The notes below the pieces were generated by a model. It worked only from the letters and a program-made list of their open reading frames with translations. It was not told where the DNA came from and ran no database searches. The translations under genes and the position numbers were made by a program. Positions 18,065 to 26,423 of a stretch of DNA of 64,000 nucleotides are shown here, one piece after another (position 1 is the first letter of the stretch; the number at the start of each line of letters is the position of its first letter). The DNA is taken from NCBI RefSeq assembly GCF_002754245.1, contig NZ_PEEX01000001.1:124001-188000 (forward strand), read 5' to 3'. This DNA is from Chryseobacterium sp. 52 (GTDB lineage: Bacteria > Bacteroidota > Bacteroidia > Flavobacteriales > Weeksellaceae).

Positions 18065-18880
18065 TTATTCCTGCTTTTTTCTTTGCTTTAATCTTTCTAT
18101 ATATACAGGAAGAGTTTCTTCCATTCTCAGCAGAACTCCAGACAGGTTTTTTGCTTTTACATAGGTTCTGACCTGAGGTTTAACTTCAAAAGAATACTGT
18201 ATAAATTCGGAAATTCTCTCCTCGGGAATTCCGGCTTTCGTAAAGTATTCATTATCTACTCTGTCCCGCACCCATTTAATATGTTCCTGAAGATCATCAT
18301 ATCGGTATTGCCTTTTCTGCCGTCTTGCTTTTCCGCTGATCAGGTCATAGGCCCCCTGGACATCCAAATTCCCCAACAGTATCGGAAGAAGGACCTGTTT
18401 CACTTCTGCGGGCTTTTCCCTCATCTTTCCAACGGGCTGTGGTAAGCCTACGGCCTGCTGAACGATCTCTCCTTTATCTACTTTTCCTGCAAGTCTGGAA
18501 TCTACCTCAAGGTCTCCGGTTGGTTTTTTAACGATTTTCACCTCTCCAACATCTTTGGGTATTGGAGTTAAAGTCACCAAAAGTTGGGAATTGAAGCCAT
18601 TGGCAGGTACTCTTGCAAAAACTCTCAGGAAATCTTCTTTTATAAATCTCAGTTCATCATTCGGAGAAGCTTCTATAGAGAACATTCCCATAGAATTAGA
18701 AGATGTTTTCAGATCGGTGGACATATTGATAATAATAACTGAACTTAGGTTTTCACCATTATCATCCACGACATACCCTACAATCTTTTGCTGTGAAAAG
18801 AAATGACTGAACATAAAAACAAGAAGAAATGAGACTCTTTTCCAACCCGCTATATTGATATTTCTAAATAAAAAATCCAT
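18065..18880 (-). CDS. carboxypeptidase-regulatory-like domain protein, paralogue 3
   Basis: 271-aa exported protein: signal peptide (about 12-30, ending FFSQ), then a CarboxypepD_reg-like beta-sandwich (about 30-115; KIVGYVVDDNGE...IIINMSTD...DELRFIK) and a helical C-terminal domain. The N-terminal domain is the type found at the front of TonB-dependent receptors, but no plug or barrel follows. It is the most diverged of three tandem relatives, sharing the DELRFIK motif and a PTGDLEVDSR motif after the sandwich. Role unknown. The preceding gene ends 16 nt upstream. Confidence 0.75.
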   Translation of the reverse strand: MDFLFRNINIAGWKRVSFLLVFMFSHFFSQQKIVGYVVDDNGENLSSVIIINMSTDLKTSSNSMGMFSIEASPNDELRFIKEDFLRVFARVPANGFNSQLLVTLTPIPKDVGEVKIVKKPTGDLEVDSRLAGKVDKGEIVQQAVGLPQPVGKMREKPAEVKQVLLPILLGNLDVQGAYDLISGKARRQKRQYRYDDLQEHIKWVRDRVDNEYFTKAGIPEERISEFIQYSFEVKPQVRTYVKAKNLSGVLLRMEETLPVYIERLKQRKKQE

Positions 18881-18896
18881 TTCTCACTCATTAAAA

Positions 18897-19706
18897 TTAA
18901 TTACTGTCCAGTTTATGGGTTTTCTTATATTCAGCAAAAGCTACTTTTAATTCAAACTCCACGAGATCTATCTTAAAATTCTTTCTGTATTTCTTTGCCA
19001 TTGTCCGGGTATCATTTGCATATACAAGAAATTTATCAATCTGTTCATCATCCATTCCATATTTTTTCAGGAACTGCAAATCCATTTCGTCTTTGATCTG
19101 TTTGATAAAACTTTGTGTCTCTGTATAATTGGCTTTTGTAATTTTAAGTTCCGTAGCTTTTCTGAACAATCCTACAGCAGCATCTAAAACACCTAAAAGA
19201 TTCACCTGTCCAACCTTGTAATCCTGTCCTTTAAAAGTATTTGAAATTGTATTATCAGGGAGCGCCTCATTCAGTGGGCTTTTCATATATTCATCTAATT
19301 CTGACCTTAGAGAAACTACTTTTCTGGATTCATTAAGATGTTTATTATCTCGCTCCAGATTGCCTGTAGGTTTATAGGTGATTTTTACTTCAGGAATCTC
19401 TATTTCTGCTTTTTCAAGATTGATCATTAAAGGAGCACCAAAATCTTCCTTCGTCATTTTTTTATCGAAGCGGTAATACCCTTCCTTTACAAACCGGAGT
19501 TCATCATTTTCTGATGCCTCTATGATAAAACTTCCTGACGTTCCACTTAATGTACTTTTATGAGTAGAAATATTGATAATTAAAACAGGGTTTATATTTG
19601 AATTTGTATGATCTGCGATGACTCCGGTTACCTGCTTCTGAGAAAATACTTCCGCAGACACAAAAAGTGGGACCGCATAAAGAATATGTTTACTATAAGT
19701 TCTCAT
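18897..19706 (-). CDS. carboxypeptidase-regulatory-like domain protein, paralogue 2
   Basis: 269-aa exported protein with signal peptide (about 1-22, ending VFSQ), a CarboxypepD_reg-like domain (about 23-110) containing INISTHKS and DELRFVKEGYYRF, the linker KPTGNLERDN, and a helical tail including FLKKYGMDDEQIDKFLVYA. Same architecture as its two neighbours. 6 nt separate it from paralogue 1 and 16 nt from paralogue 3. Function unknown; a periplasmic or outer-membrane-associated role is inferred from the signal peptide. Confidence 0.75.
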   Translation of the reverse strand: MRTYSKHILYAVPLFVSAEVFSQKQVTGVIADHTNSNINPVLIINISTHKSTLSGTSGSFIIEASENDELRFVKEGYYRFDKKMTKEDFGAPLMINLEKAEIEIPEVKITYKPTGNLERDNKHLNESRKVVSLRSELDEYMKSPLNEALPDNTISNTFKGQDYKVGQVNLLGVLDAAVGLFRKATELKITKANYTETQSFIKQIKDEMDLQFLKKYGMDDEQIDKFLVYANDTRTMAKKYRKNFKIDLVEFELKVAFAEYKKTHKLDSN

Positions 19707-19712
19707 CTGTAA

Positions 19713-20459
19713 TTATCTTTGAGTCTGAGGAGCACGATATGATGAAATTCTTGTCAGAATAAATCTTTGAAATCTATACAGATCAGCATCGCTGCAGAAG
19801 CCATATTTTAAAATATTTTTTCTTTCAAAACCACCAGCCATCACATAAGTAATAAAATGGTCTATCTGAGGTTTCTCTATTTTAAGATGTACAAAATAGT
19901 CTTCTCCAAGTGCCATGTGCAGATAATTGATGAGATCTATGTCATCCCATTTATTTTTCACTTTCCCAATAAAGAATCCTTGTCCTTTTGGCTGTACGAA
20001 TTCTCCCGGTTTTGCGGCAAGCACTCTTGGATCCGTCTTCTGCTTAATATACTGATCGATATCTTTTACCAGTTTTTCTACTTTTTTAGGTCGGTTAAGG
20101 TTTCTTGTATCAATCTTCAGATTACCCGTAATCCCTTGTTTTACTTCTACTTCAGGGATTAATATCGTGGCTCTACCCAGTGTAATATTAATGGGAGATT
20201 CTATATTATCTTTGGAAACTTTTTTACCTAAACGTTCATAACCGGCCTTTACAAAACGGAGTTCATCCCCTGCCCTTCCGGAAAGCATGAAATGTCCATC
20301 CCGGTTGGTAAGTACCATTTCATCGGTTCTGATATTAATTACCGTAACATCCGGAATTTCGGAATTATCTTCGGAAACCACTTTCCCAAAGATATAAGTC
20401 TGTGCATTGATATGAATGAAAAAAAAGGTTGAGAGAAAAAAGAATAGTTTAAGTTTCAC
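19713..20459 (-). CDS. carboxypeptidase-regulatory-like domain protein, paralogue 1
   Basis: About 248-aa exported protein, first of three tandem relatives: signal peptide (ending INAQ), CarboxypepD_reg-like domain with FGKVVSEDNSEIPDVTVINIRTD split here as FGKVVSED and VINIRTD, DELRFVKAGYERL, then GNLKIDTR and a helical tail with NILKYGFCSDADLYRFQRFI. I chose the GTG at 20459, because the longer in-frame TTG at 20480 falls inside a perfect -7 promoter box (20478-20485) and the GTG start gives a compact signal peptide. Function unknown. Confidence 0.72.
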   Translation of the reverse strand: MKLKLFFFLSTFFFIHINAQTYIFGKVVSEDNSEIPDVTVINIRTDEMVLTNRDGHFMLSGRAGDELRFVKAGYERLGKKVSKDNIESPINITLGRATILIPEVEVKQGITGNLKIDTRNLNRPKKVEKLVKDIDQYIKQKTDPRVLAAKPGEFVQPKGQGFFIGKVKNKWDDIDLINYLHMALGEDYFVHLKIEKPQIDHFITYVMAGGFERKNILKYGFCSDADLYRFQRFILTRISSYRAPQTQR

Positions 20460-20477
20460 GTACAGTTTTTTATAGAG

Positions 20478-20485
20478 CAAATCTA
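20478..20485 (-). promoter_or_regulatory. -7 box of the triple-paralogue transcript
   Basis: TAGATTTG on the minus strand matches TAnnTTTG exactly and sits about 18 nt before the GTG start. It decides against the upstream TTG start. The -33 element is not clear. Confidence 0.55.
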
Positions 20486-20642
20486 AAATTATTTTTATAT
20501 TAAATCATAAGTTTAACCACAGTTAACGTGTTTTGGGATTTCTTTTTGATTTTTGCCCACGAAACTGTTAAATCACTCCTCCCAATTGTTAAAATTTCAC
20601 TTAAAATTTAGCTAACTTGCAGTCTCAATTCTAAATTCAGCA

Positions 20643-23600
20643 ATGCAAAATTCTTATACAGTGATCAATGCTTCAGCAGGCTCGGGGAAAACGTATGCCC
20701 TTGTCCAGAGGCTTTTGATGATCTGTCTCCGCTATCCTAATCAACAGCAGTCGATCAGGAATATCCTGGCGCTTACTTTCACCAACAAGGCAGCGAATGA
20801 GATGAAGGAAAGAATTTTGTCCTGGCTTGGAAATTTTTCTGCTGATAATTTTGCAGAAAACGGAGATCTTAAAAATATTCAGAAGGCATTTGAAACAGAA
20901 GGTTTAAAAATTACGATTGATGAACTTCATGTCCGTTCAAAAAAGCTGTTGGATTATGTTCTTCACAATTATTCCACATTAAATATCGGAACGATTGACC
21001 GCTTTAATTCAAGGCTGGTAAGGAGTTTTTCTTATGAACTGGGTTTAGCCAAAAATTTCAATCTTGAAATCGACGCTGAGCCGTTTCTCATTGAAGCTGT
21101 AGATAAAATGCTTGACCAGATTGGTGAAAATGAAAACATTTCCAATTCTTTTATGGATTATGTGGATTACAGTCTGGAAAATAATGAAAGAATCAATCTG
21201 AACAAAAACCTTTATGATTCTGCAAAGGAGTTTGTAAAAGACATCCATTACGAACATCTGAAAAGTAATAAAAGTTTTGACGATACGAATTATGAGAATA
21301 TAAAAAATACGCTCAGAAAGGAGATTGTACAGAATAAGAAACAGTCTGCAGAAATTTCCGTACAATCCATTGAACTATTCCGGTCCAGAAATATTGAAAT
21401 CGAAGATTTTGCTCAGGGCAAAAATGGCATTGGAGGATTTTTCACCAAGGTTCAGGATTTTTATAATCAGAAAAGAGCAGGCTTTCCTTTTCCTACGACA
21501 CTGGAAGAGTCTGTAATCAATAATTACAGAAAAGGAGCTTCTTCAAAATCCAAAAGTAAGGAACCTGAAATTTTTGAAATTCTTGATCAGCTTCTTGACA
21601 ACAGAATGCAGCTGATCCTTTTATATATTGAAACTCAAAAGAAAGAAAAAATTCTGGCTGCTCTGCTTCCGTTAAAGGTAAATAAAGATATTCAGGACGA
21701 ATTAAAAAAAATTGAGGAGGAAAATGATCTTGTTCTGCTTTCAAAGTTCAATATTCTGATTAATGAAAATCTTAAAAACGAGCCATCAGCCTTTATTTAT
21801 GAGAAAGTAGGATCACAGTTTCAGCATTATTTCTTTGATGAATTTCAGGATACTTCTGAGCTTCAGTGGCAGAATTTCGTTCCGCTGCGGGACCACAGTG
21901 TATCTACAGAAAACACATCTTTTACATTGGTAGGTGACCCCAAACAGAGTATTTACAGATTCCGGGGCGGCGAGAGCAAACTAATGCTGGATATTATCAA
22001 CAAAAAGGAGTTTTCCCCAAAGGAAGCTGATCTTTTTGTTTTGAAAGATAACTGGCGGAGTGCTAAAAATATTGTTCAGTTTAATAATGAGCTGTATCGT
22101 TACCACTCGGAAAATCTGGAGGAAGAACACCGGAATATTTTCGGAGAGGATGCTGAACAGAGTCCGAGATCGAAGATCGAAGGACGGGTAAAAGTAAGCC
22201 TGATTGAAAATCTTACAAATGAAGATTTTTATAGTGATACTTCGGAAAGAATGCGGAAAGATATTCAGGAAAGCCTGGATAACGGTTTTAAATTTTCTGA
22301 CATTACGATTTTATGCCGGGGAAATTTTGATATTTTCAGCTATTCTCAAAAACTGGGAAATCTGAAAGTGAATTACCACGGTGAAGAAACGAATATCAAA
22401 ACGATTTCTGATAAAGGTCTGACGCTGGAACTTTCCAATACATTAAAAGCAGCTATTGAATTTCTGAGATGGGAAATCAATCCCAAAAACAGACCCAATC
22501 TGATTATGATGATGTATTATCTGAATACGCTTGGAAGGATCAGTATGACAGATTTCACACTGGAAATGACAGAAATTCTGGATATAGAAACTCATGAAGA
22601 GATTATCCAATTTATCCGGAACAGGTATTCATTGCAGCTGAAACAGGAAAATTTCCCGAGATTCAATCTGTATAATTTTGTAGAGTATTACATCAATGAA
22701 TTCGCAGTAGAACATAAGGAAACCGACTTTTTACTGAATTTCCTTGAAATGCTTTTTAATTTTACACAAAATGCAGGGGCCAGCACGAAAGAGTTTTTAA
22801 AATACTGGGATGAAGAAGCTTCCGCTTACACCATTCAGGCTTCAGAAAACATTGATGCTGTACAGATCATGACGATTCATAAGTCAAAAGGACTGGAATT
22901 TCCGATCGTTTTTATTCCGATGATGAATAAGAACCGGGACAGTGAATTCACCAACTGGTTTGATACCAATAATAATGATGCTTTAAAATCAGTTAATATC
23001 AATCAGTTCAGCAAAAACCTTGAAGTCTATGATGAAGAAATAGAGGTATTTAATAAAAAAAATTCTTACAAAAACCTTATCGACAGGCTGTGTCTTCAGT
23101 ATGTAGCGACCACCCGCCCTGTAGAACAGTTGTTTTTCTATCTTCAGAAAGCCAACAAAACTTCCAATAATCTGGAATTGCTGGAATTCTTTAATAGAAA
23201 AAACACCGAGGAAGCTGATGAATTTGATCTCTACGAGGTACGTCCTGAGATGCTGAAAAAACATTCAAAGGATAAAACATCATTATTTAAAACGAAGGAT
23301 ATTCAAGACTTCAAAAACATTAACGAAAACAGATCTTCAATAAAGATCGCCACTCCTTCGAAAAACTATCAGGTACGGAATGAGAAGGTAAGAATTGGTC
23401 TCTTCGTCCATGAATTGCTATCGAAAATCAATACTGAAAAAGATACTGCCAAAGTGCTGGAAAGTTATGTTCTGGACGGACAGATTACTTTGGAAGAAAA
23501 AAATGAAATCCAGGAAACTCTTTTGCTGATCATTAAAAAATATGCAGAATTCTTTGATGAAAAATGGGAAGTGATCAACGAGAAAGACATCATGATCTCC

Positions 23601-23783
23601 GAGCGAGGGCAAAGTCATATTTTCAGACCTGACCGTATTTTAAAAGGTAAAGAAGGTTATATTATCGTAGATTTTAAAACGGGTGAACACAGTGAGAAAA
23701 ATGAGCGCCAGATTGAAAGGTATAAAAACATTCTGGAAAGTTTGGGAAGAAAAGTATTAAAGACTCAGCTTATCTATTTATAA
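20643..23783 (+). CDS. AddA/RecB-type UvrD helicase with C-terminal nuclease domain
   Basis: 1046-aa superfamily 1A helicase with a C-terminal PD-(D/E)XK nuclease, the architecture of AddA/RecB in double-strand-break end processing. Walker A ASAGSGKT is at residues 10-17, LALTFTNKAANEMKER is motif Ia, FDEFQDTSELQW is Walker B, GDPKQSIYRFRGGE is motif III and TIHKSKGLEFP is motif V. The C-terminus carries FRPDRILKG...IIVDFKTGEH and QIERY, the nuclease core. The partner AddB-type protein is not adjacent on either side, so it is encoded elsewhere. A TAACTTGC sequence about 35 nt upstream could be the -7 box. Confidence 0.88.
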   Translation: MQNSYTVINASAGSGKTYALVQRLLMICLRYPNQQQSIRNILALTFTNKAANEMKERILSWLGNFSADNFAENGDLKNIQKAFETEGLKITIDELHVRSKKLLDYVLHNYSTLNIGTIDRFNSRLVRSFSYELGLAKNFNLEIDAEPFLIEAVDKMLDQIGENENISNSFMDYVDYSLENNERINLNKNLYDSAKEFVKDIHYEHLKSNKSFDDTNYENIKNTLRKEIVQNKKQSAEISVQSIELFRSRNIEIEDFAQGKNGIGGFFTKVQDFYNQKRAGFPFPTTLEESVINNYRKGASSKSKSKEPEIFEILDQLLDNRMQLILLYIETQKKEKILAALLPLKVNKDIQDELKKIEEENDLVLLSKFNILINENLKNEPSAFIYEKVGSQFQHYFFDEFQDTSELQWQNFVPLRDHSVSTENTSFTLVGDPKQSIYRFRGGESKLMLDIINKKEFSPKEADLFVLKDNWRSAKNIVQFNNELYRYHSENLEEEHRNIFGEDAEQSPRSKIEGRVKVSLIENLTNEDFYSDTSERMRKDIQESLDNGFKFSDITILCRGNFDIFSYSQKLGNLKVNYHGEETNIKTISDKGLTLELSNTLKAAIEFLRWEINPKNRPNLIMMMYYLNTLGRISMTDFTLEMTEILDIETHEEIIQFIRNRYSLQLKQENFPRFNLYNFVEYYINEFAVEHKETDFLLNFLEMLFNFTQNAGASTKEFLKYWDEEASAYTIQASENIDAVQIMTIHKSKGLEFPIVFIPMMNKNRDSEFTNWFDTNNNDALKSVNINQFSKNLEVYDEEIEVFNKKNSYKNLIDRLCLQYVATTRPVEQLFFYLQKANKTSNNLELLEFFNRKNTEEADEFDLYEVRPEMLKKHSKDKTSLFKTKDIQDFKNINENRSSIKIATPSKNYQVRNEKVRIGLFVHELLSKINTEKDTAKVLESYVLDGQITLEEKNEIQETLLLIIKKYAEFFDEKWEVINEKDIMISERGQSHIFRPDRILKGKEGYIIVDFKTGEHSEKNERQIERYKNILESLGRKVLKTQLIYL

Positions 23784-23828
23784 TTTTCAAATTTTGTGCT
23801 TTCTGTAAAGAAAATACATCATCTATAG

Positions 23829-23959
23829 TTTTCCACAACACAATGTGGATAACTTTCAAATTAGCCTCCTAACAATCTATGAATAAAGGATAAAACTAAG
23901 TCTAACAAAATAGAAATTATCCACAATAAAAAGAAAATTTCAAGAATACCTGTGGATAA
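23829..23959. other. cluster of DnaA boxes (replication-origin or DnaA-binding locus candidate)
   Basis: Within 131 bp of AT-rich spacer there are three perfect DnaA boxes, TTATCCACA: complement at 23844-23852, direct at 23917-23925 and complement at 23951-23959, plus TTTTCCACA at 23829-23837 with one mismatch. They form two inward-facing pairs. I noticed no other such cluster in the window. Gene orientation converges on this spacer rather than diverging from it, so an origin is not certain. Confidence 0.6.
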
Positions 23960-23980
23960 CTCCAGCATAGTATTAAAATA

Positions 23981-24017
23981 AAAATTCCCCGCCGTTCTCC
24001 GAACGGCGGGGAATTTT
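23981..24017. terminator. bidirectional terminator
   Basis: Perfect 17-bp stem (aaaattccccgccgttc and complement) around a 3-nt loop tcc, between the convergent helicase and ferritin genes; the strongest hairpin in the window. Confidence 0.92.
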
Positions 24018-24033
24018 TTACAATATCATTGAA

Positions 24034-24543
24034 TTAAGCTTTTGTAGCAGGTACAAATACCCTCTGTGCCAATTCCTGATCAAAAAGATATAATGCAGAT
24101 GGATTGTCGCAAACCATTTTGATTTTCGTCACATACTGTGAAGCGCTTGCTTCTTCTTCTACCTGCTCATTGATGAACCATTGCATAAAAGATGTCGTTG
24201 CAAAATCACCTTCATCATTAGCATTTTTCACTATATTGAAGATACTTCTTGTTACTTTTTTCTCGTGTTCCAATGCTTTCTCGAAAATATCGGTAGCATT
24301 TTCGAACTCATGCGGAGGTTTTGCAATTTCTCCGATGATGATCTCCCCGCCTACGTCATTCAAAAAGTCAAACATTTTATCCGCATGCATCAACTCTTCT
24401 TTGCTCTGAACTCTGAAGTAGTTGGCAATTCCGTCAAGGTCTTTACCTGAAAACCAGGCTGACATTGAAAGATAATATTGTGCTGCGTATTGTTCGTGGG
24501 CTATCTGTTCGTTAATTAATGTTGCAATTTTTTCGCTGATCAT
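24034..24543 (-). CDS. ftnA: bacterial ferritin
   Basis: 169-aa non-haem ferritin that stores iron as a 24-subunit cage in the cytoplasm. Ferroxidase ligands E17, E50 and H53 are visible in AHEQYAAQYY and EELMHADKM; EHEKKVTRSI and FINEQVEEEASA carry the later glutamates. No Met ligand for haem and the right length separate it from bacterioferritin. Monocistronic, with its own strong promoter and a terminator behind it. Confidence 0.95.
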   Translation of the reverse strand: MISEKIATLINEQIAHEQYAAQYYLSMSAWFSGKDLDGIANYFRVQSKEELMHADKMFDFLNDVGGEIIIGEIAKPPHEFENATDIFEKALEHEKKVTRSIFNIVKNANDEGDFATTSFMQWFINEQVEEEASASQYVTKIKMVCDNPSALYLFDQELAQRVFVPATKA

Positions 24544-24560
24544 AAGTATAAATTTATATT

Positions 24561-24591
24561 CAAAAATAAGGAATAAAAGCCCGAAATCAAA
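24561..24591 (-). promoter_or_regulatory. ferritin promoter
   Basis: On the minus strand TTTG (complement of 24588-24591) and TATTTTTG (complement of 24561-24568) are 19 nt apart, an exact Bacteroidota promoter. The start codon follows 17 nt after the -7 box. Confidence 0.8.
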
Positions 24592-24617
24592 AGTTTTAAT
24601 GAAAATTAATACAAAAA

Positions 24618-24637
24618 GGACGGGAAAAACCCCGCCC
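24618..24637 (-). terminator. terminator after the Met/Gln/Lys-rich gene
   Basis: Read on the minus strand, gggcggg pairs with cccgtcc (one G-U pair) around a T-rich loop and is followed by a T-run. Confidence 0.7.
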
Positions 24638-24669
24638 TTCGAACATTAAAAAATCAAAATTACGAACTG

Positions 24670-25122
24670 TTATTTTGCCTCAGGAGCAGCAGTATTCATC
24701 GGCTTTTTCATCATTTTTCTATCCTTCATTGCTACCCTTCTCTGCTCCATTTTAGCTTTTCTGTCAACCTGCCATTTATCATATTGATCAGGAGTCAGGA
24801 TCTTTTTCATATCTGCATCCATCTGAGCTCTTTTAGCTTTCATATCCTCCATTTTAGCCTGTCTGTCATCTTTACTCTTTTCAAAGTCGGCTTTCATTTC
24901 AGATTTTCTTTTTTCATGAAGAGCTTTTATTTGAGCTACCTGAGACTGATTCAGATTAAGGTCTTTCTGCATCTGATCCATATGCTCCTGTTGCTTCTGC
25001 TGCATTTTTTGCTGCATCTCTGCTCTTCTTGCCTGTTTGTCCTGTGGAGTTGTTGTTGACTGTTGTGCCATTGCAAGACCTCCTATTCCGATAAATGCTA
25101 TTGCTAAAACTAATTTTTTCAT
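24670..25122 (-). CDS. exported Gln/Lys/Met-rich helical protein (DUF4890-like)
   Basis: 150-aa periplasmic protein: signal peptide (about 1-19, ending AMAQ) and a highly charged all-helical body rich in Gln, Lys, Met and Asp, with DLNLNQSQVAQIKALHEKRK and ILTPDQYDKWQ resembling the LTxxQ-type segments of Spy/CpxP relatives. In the Bacteroidota such proteins are often labelled DUF4890. A chaperone or metal-buffering role is only a guess. Monocistronic, between ferritin and the Gly-Gly-Phe-Arg repeat gene. Confidence 0.75.
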   Translation of the reverse strand: MKKLVLAIAFIGIGGLAMAQQSTTTPQDKQARRAEMQQKMQQKQQEHMDQMQKDLNLNQSQVAQIKALHEKRKSEMKADFEKSKDDRQAKMEDMKAKRAQMDADMKKILTPDQYDKWQVDRKAKMEQRRVAMKDRKMMKKPMNTAAPEAK

Positions 25123-25246
25123 CTTAAAAAATATTTAATTAATTGTTATACATATCTTTGATTATTAGTTAAAAGATAAGTTAAATGGAAATATTCATAA
25201 AAAATGTTAAATTTTAATATCAAAACAATAAAATTGAAAATAAAAA

Positions 25247-25272
25247 AAGGACAGATCCTAAAACCTGTCCTT
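25247..25272 (-). terminator. terminator after the GGFR-repeat gene
   Basis: 8-bp stem (aaggacag/ctgtcctt) with a 10-nt loop and an A-run on the left that becomes a U-run in the minus-strand transcript. Confidence 0.75.
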
Positions 25273-25300
25273 CACACCACTTAAATATAATATATGAAAA

Positions 25301-26284
25301 TTATTTATTGCTTACTAATCTGTTTCTGAAACCTCCATTGTTACTGTTTTGTGGGCTGGAAGTTGAATTTTCAGATCGGGAACCACTATTGCTTCCTCTG
25401 AATCCACCACTGTTATTTTCTCTTCGCGGAGCATTTTCTCTTTTCACTTCATTACTTCCTCTGAAACCACCACTGTTCCCATTATTACCAAATCCATCTC
25501 TTGTTCCATTATTAGAGCTTCCTCTGAATCCTCCATTATTTTTTACTCCATTACTTTCACTACGGAACCCTCCGAAATTTTCAGATCTTCCTCCATTACC
25601 TGCCTGATTACGGAAACCGCCTGAGTTACTGCCGTCTCTTACAGAACCTCTGAACCCATTGTTTGGTCTATCGCTTGTTCTGATCACATTGAACGTTGGA
25701 TTATCCATTCTTCGGAATCTGGACCTATCTACTCTGTACACATTGATGTTTACATTTCTGTATCTTGGCATTACCGCATATCTTGGTGTATAGTAGCTTC
25801 TTCTATAATTCTGGAAGTAAACAACAGGACTCGCTCCACGGTAATAATTGTTTTGGAAAACAACAAATGTTCTGGGTCCTAAAATCCTTTCCAATGCAAA
25901 GAATCTGTCATAATACCATCTGTCCGGATTATATCTGTAAAAATTATCCCATGTAGAAAAATTCACATACAGATTATTCAGACTTAAGATCTGATCAATC
26001 TGCCATCGGTTAAGTCGGTTATCTCTGAAGAAAACATTCCAGTTGATATTGGTAACACTGTTTCTGTAATCATTATAATATCCCTGATAATATTCGCTTG
26101 GATAATAGTCCTGAGGATAGTTGTAATAATAGTCATCAGGAAAATAATTCCTGTCATCTTCATCATTATAATAACCGCCTCCATTCTGATTATATCCGTC
26201 ATCTCCCCATCCGTTATTTGGATATTGCTGGGCGGAAGACAAAACTGCCAGTCCCAAAGCAAATCCCAAAAATATTTTTTTCAT
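25301..26284 (-). CDS. exported low-complexity protein with Tyr/Asn/Asp-rich and GGFR-repeat regions
   Basis: 327-aa exported protein (signal peptide about 1-18, ending SSAQ). The first 70 mature residues are extremely rich in Tyr, Asp, Asn and Gly. The middle (about 75-190) looks like a folded, Arg/Tyr-rich domain (FFRDNRLNRWQIDQIL; YDRFFALERILGPRTFVVF). The C-terminal third is disordered, with about seven copies of (G/N)GFR, often as GGFRGS, in Ser/Asn-rich linkers. No known family recognised. A cell-surface or matrix role is possible. Confidence 0.72.
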   Translation of the reverse strand: MKKIFLGFALGLAVLSSAQQYPNNGWGDDGYNQNGGGYYNDEDDRNYFPDDYYYNYPQDYYPSEYYQGYYNDYRNSVTNINWNVFFRDNRLNRWQIDQILSLNNLYVNFSTWDNFYRYNPDRWYYDRFFALERILGPRTFVVFQNNYYRGASPVVYFQNYRRSYYTPRYAVMPRYRNVNINVYRVDRSRFRRMDNPTFNVIRTSDRPNNGFRGSVRDGSNSGGFRNQAGNGGRSENFGGFRSESNGVKNNGGFRGSSNNGTRDGFGNNGNSGGFRGSNEVKRENAPRRENNSGGFRGSNSGSRSENSTSSPQNSNNGGFRNRLVSNK

Positions 26285-26352
26285 CTCTATAGTCGTTAAT
26301 TGGTTAATATATAGTAGAATATCCCTATTCTATCTTTTGGATATAAATAAAA

Positions 26353-26386
26353 AAAAGAAGTTAAATCCTAAGATCAAACTTCTTTT
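26353..26386 (-). terminator. terminator after malQ
   Basis: 10-bp stem aaaagaagtt/aacttctttt with a 14-nt loop, flanked by an A-run on the left that gives the U-run for minus-strand transcripts. Confidence 0.7.
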
Positions 26387-26423
26387 AAATCATCATTAAC
26401 TAATTGATAATCAAATGTTAAAT

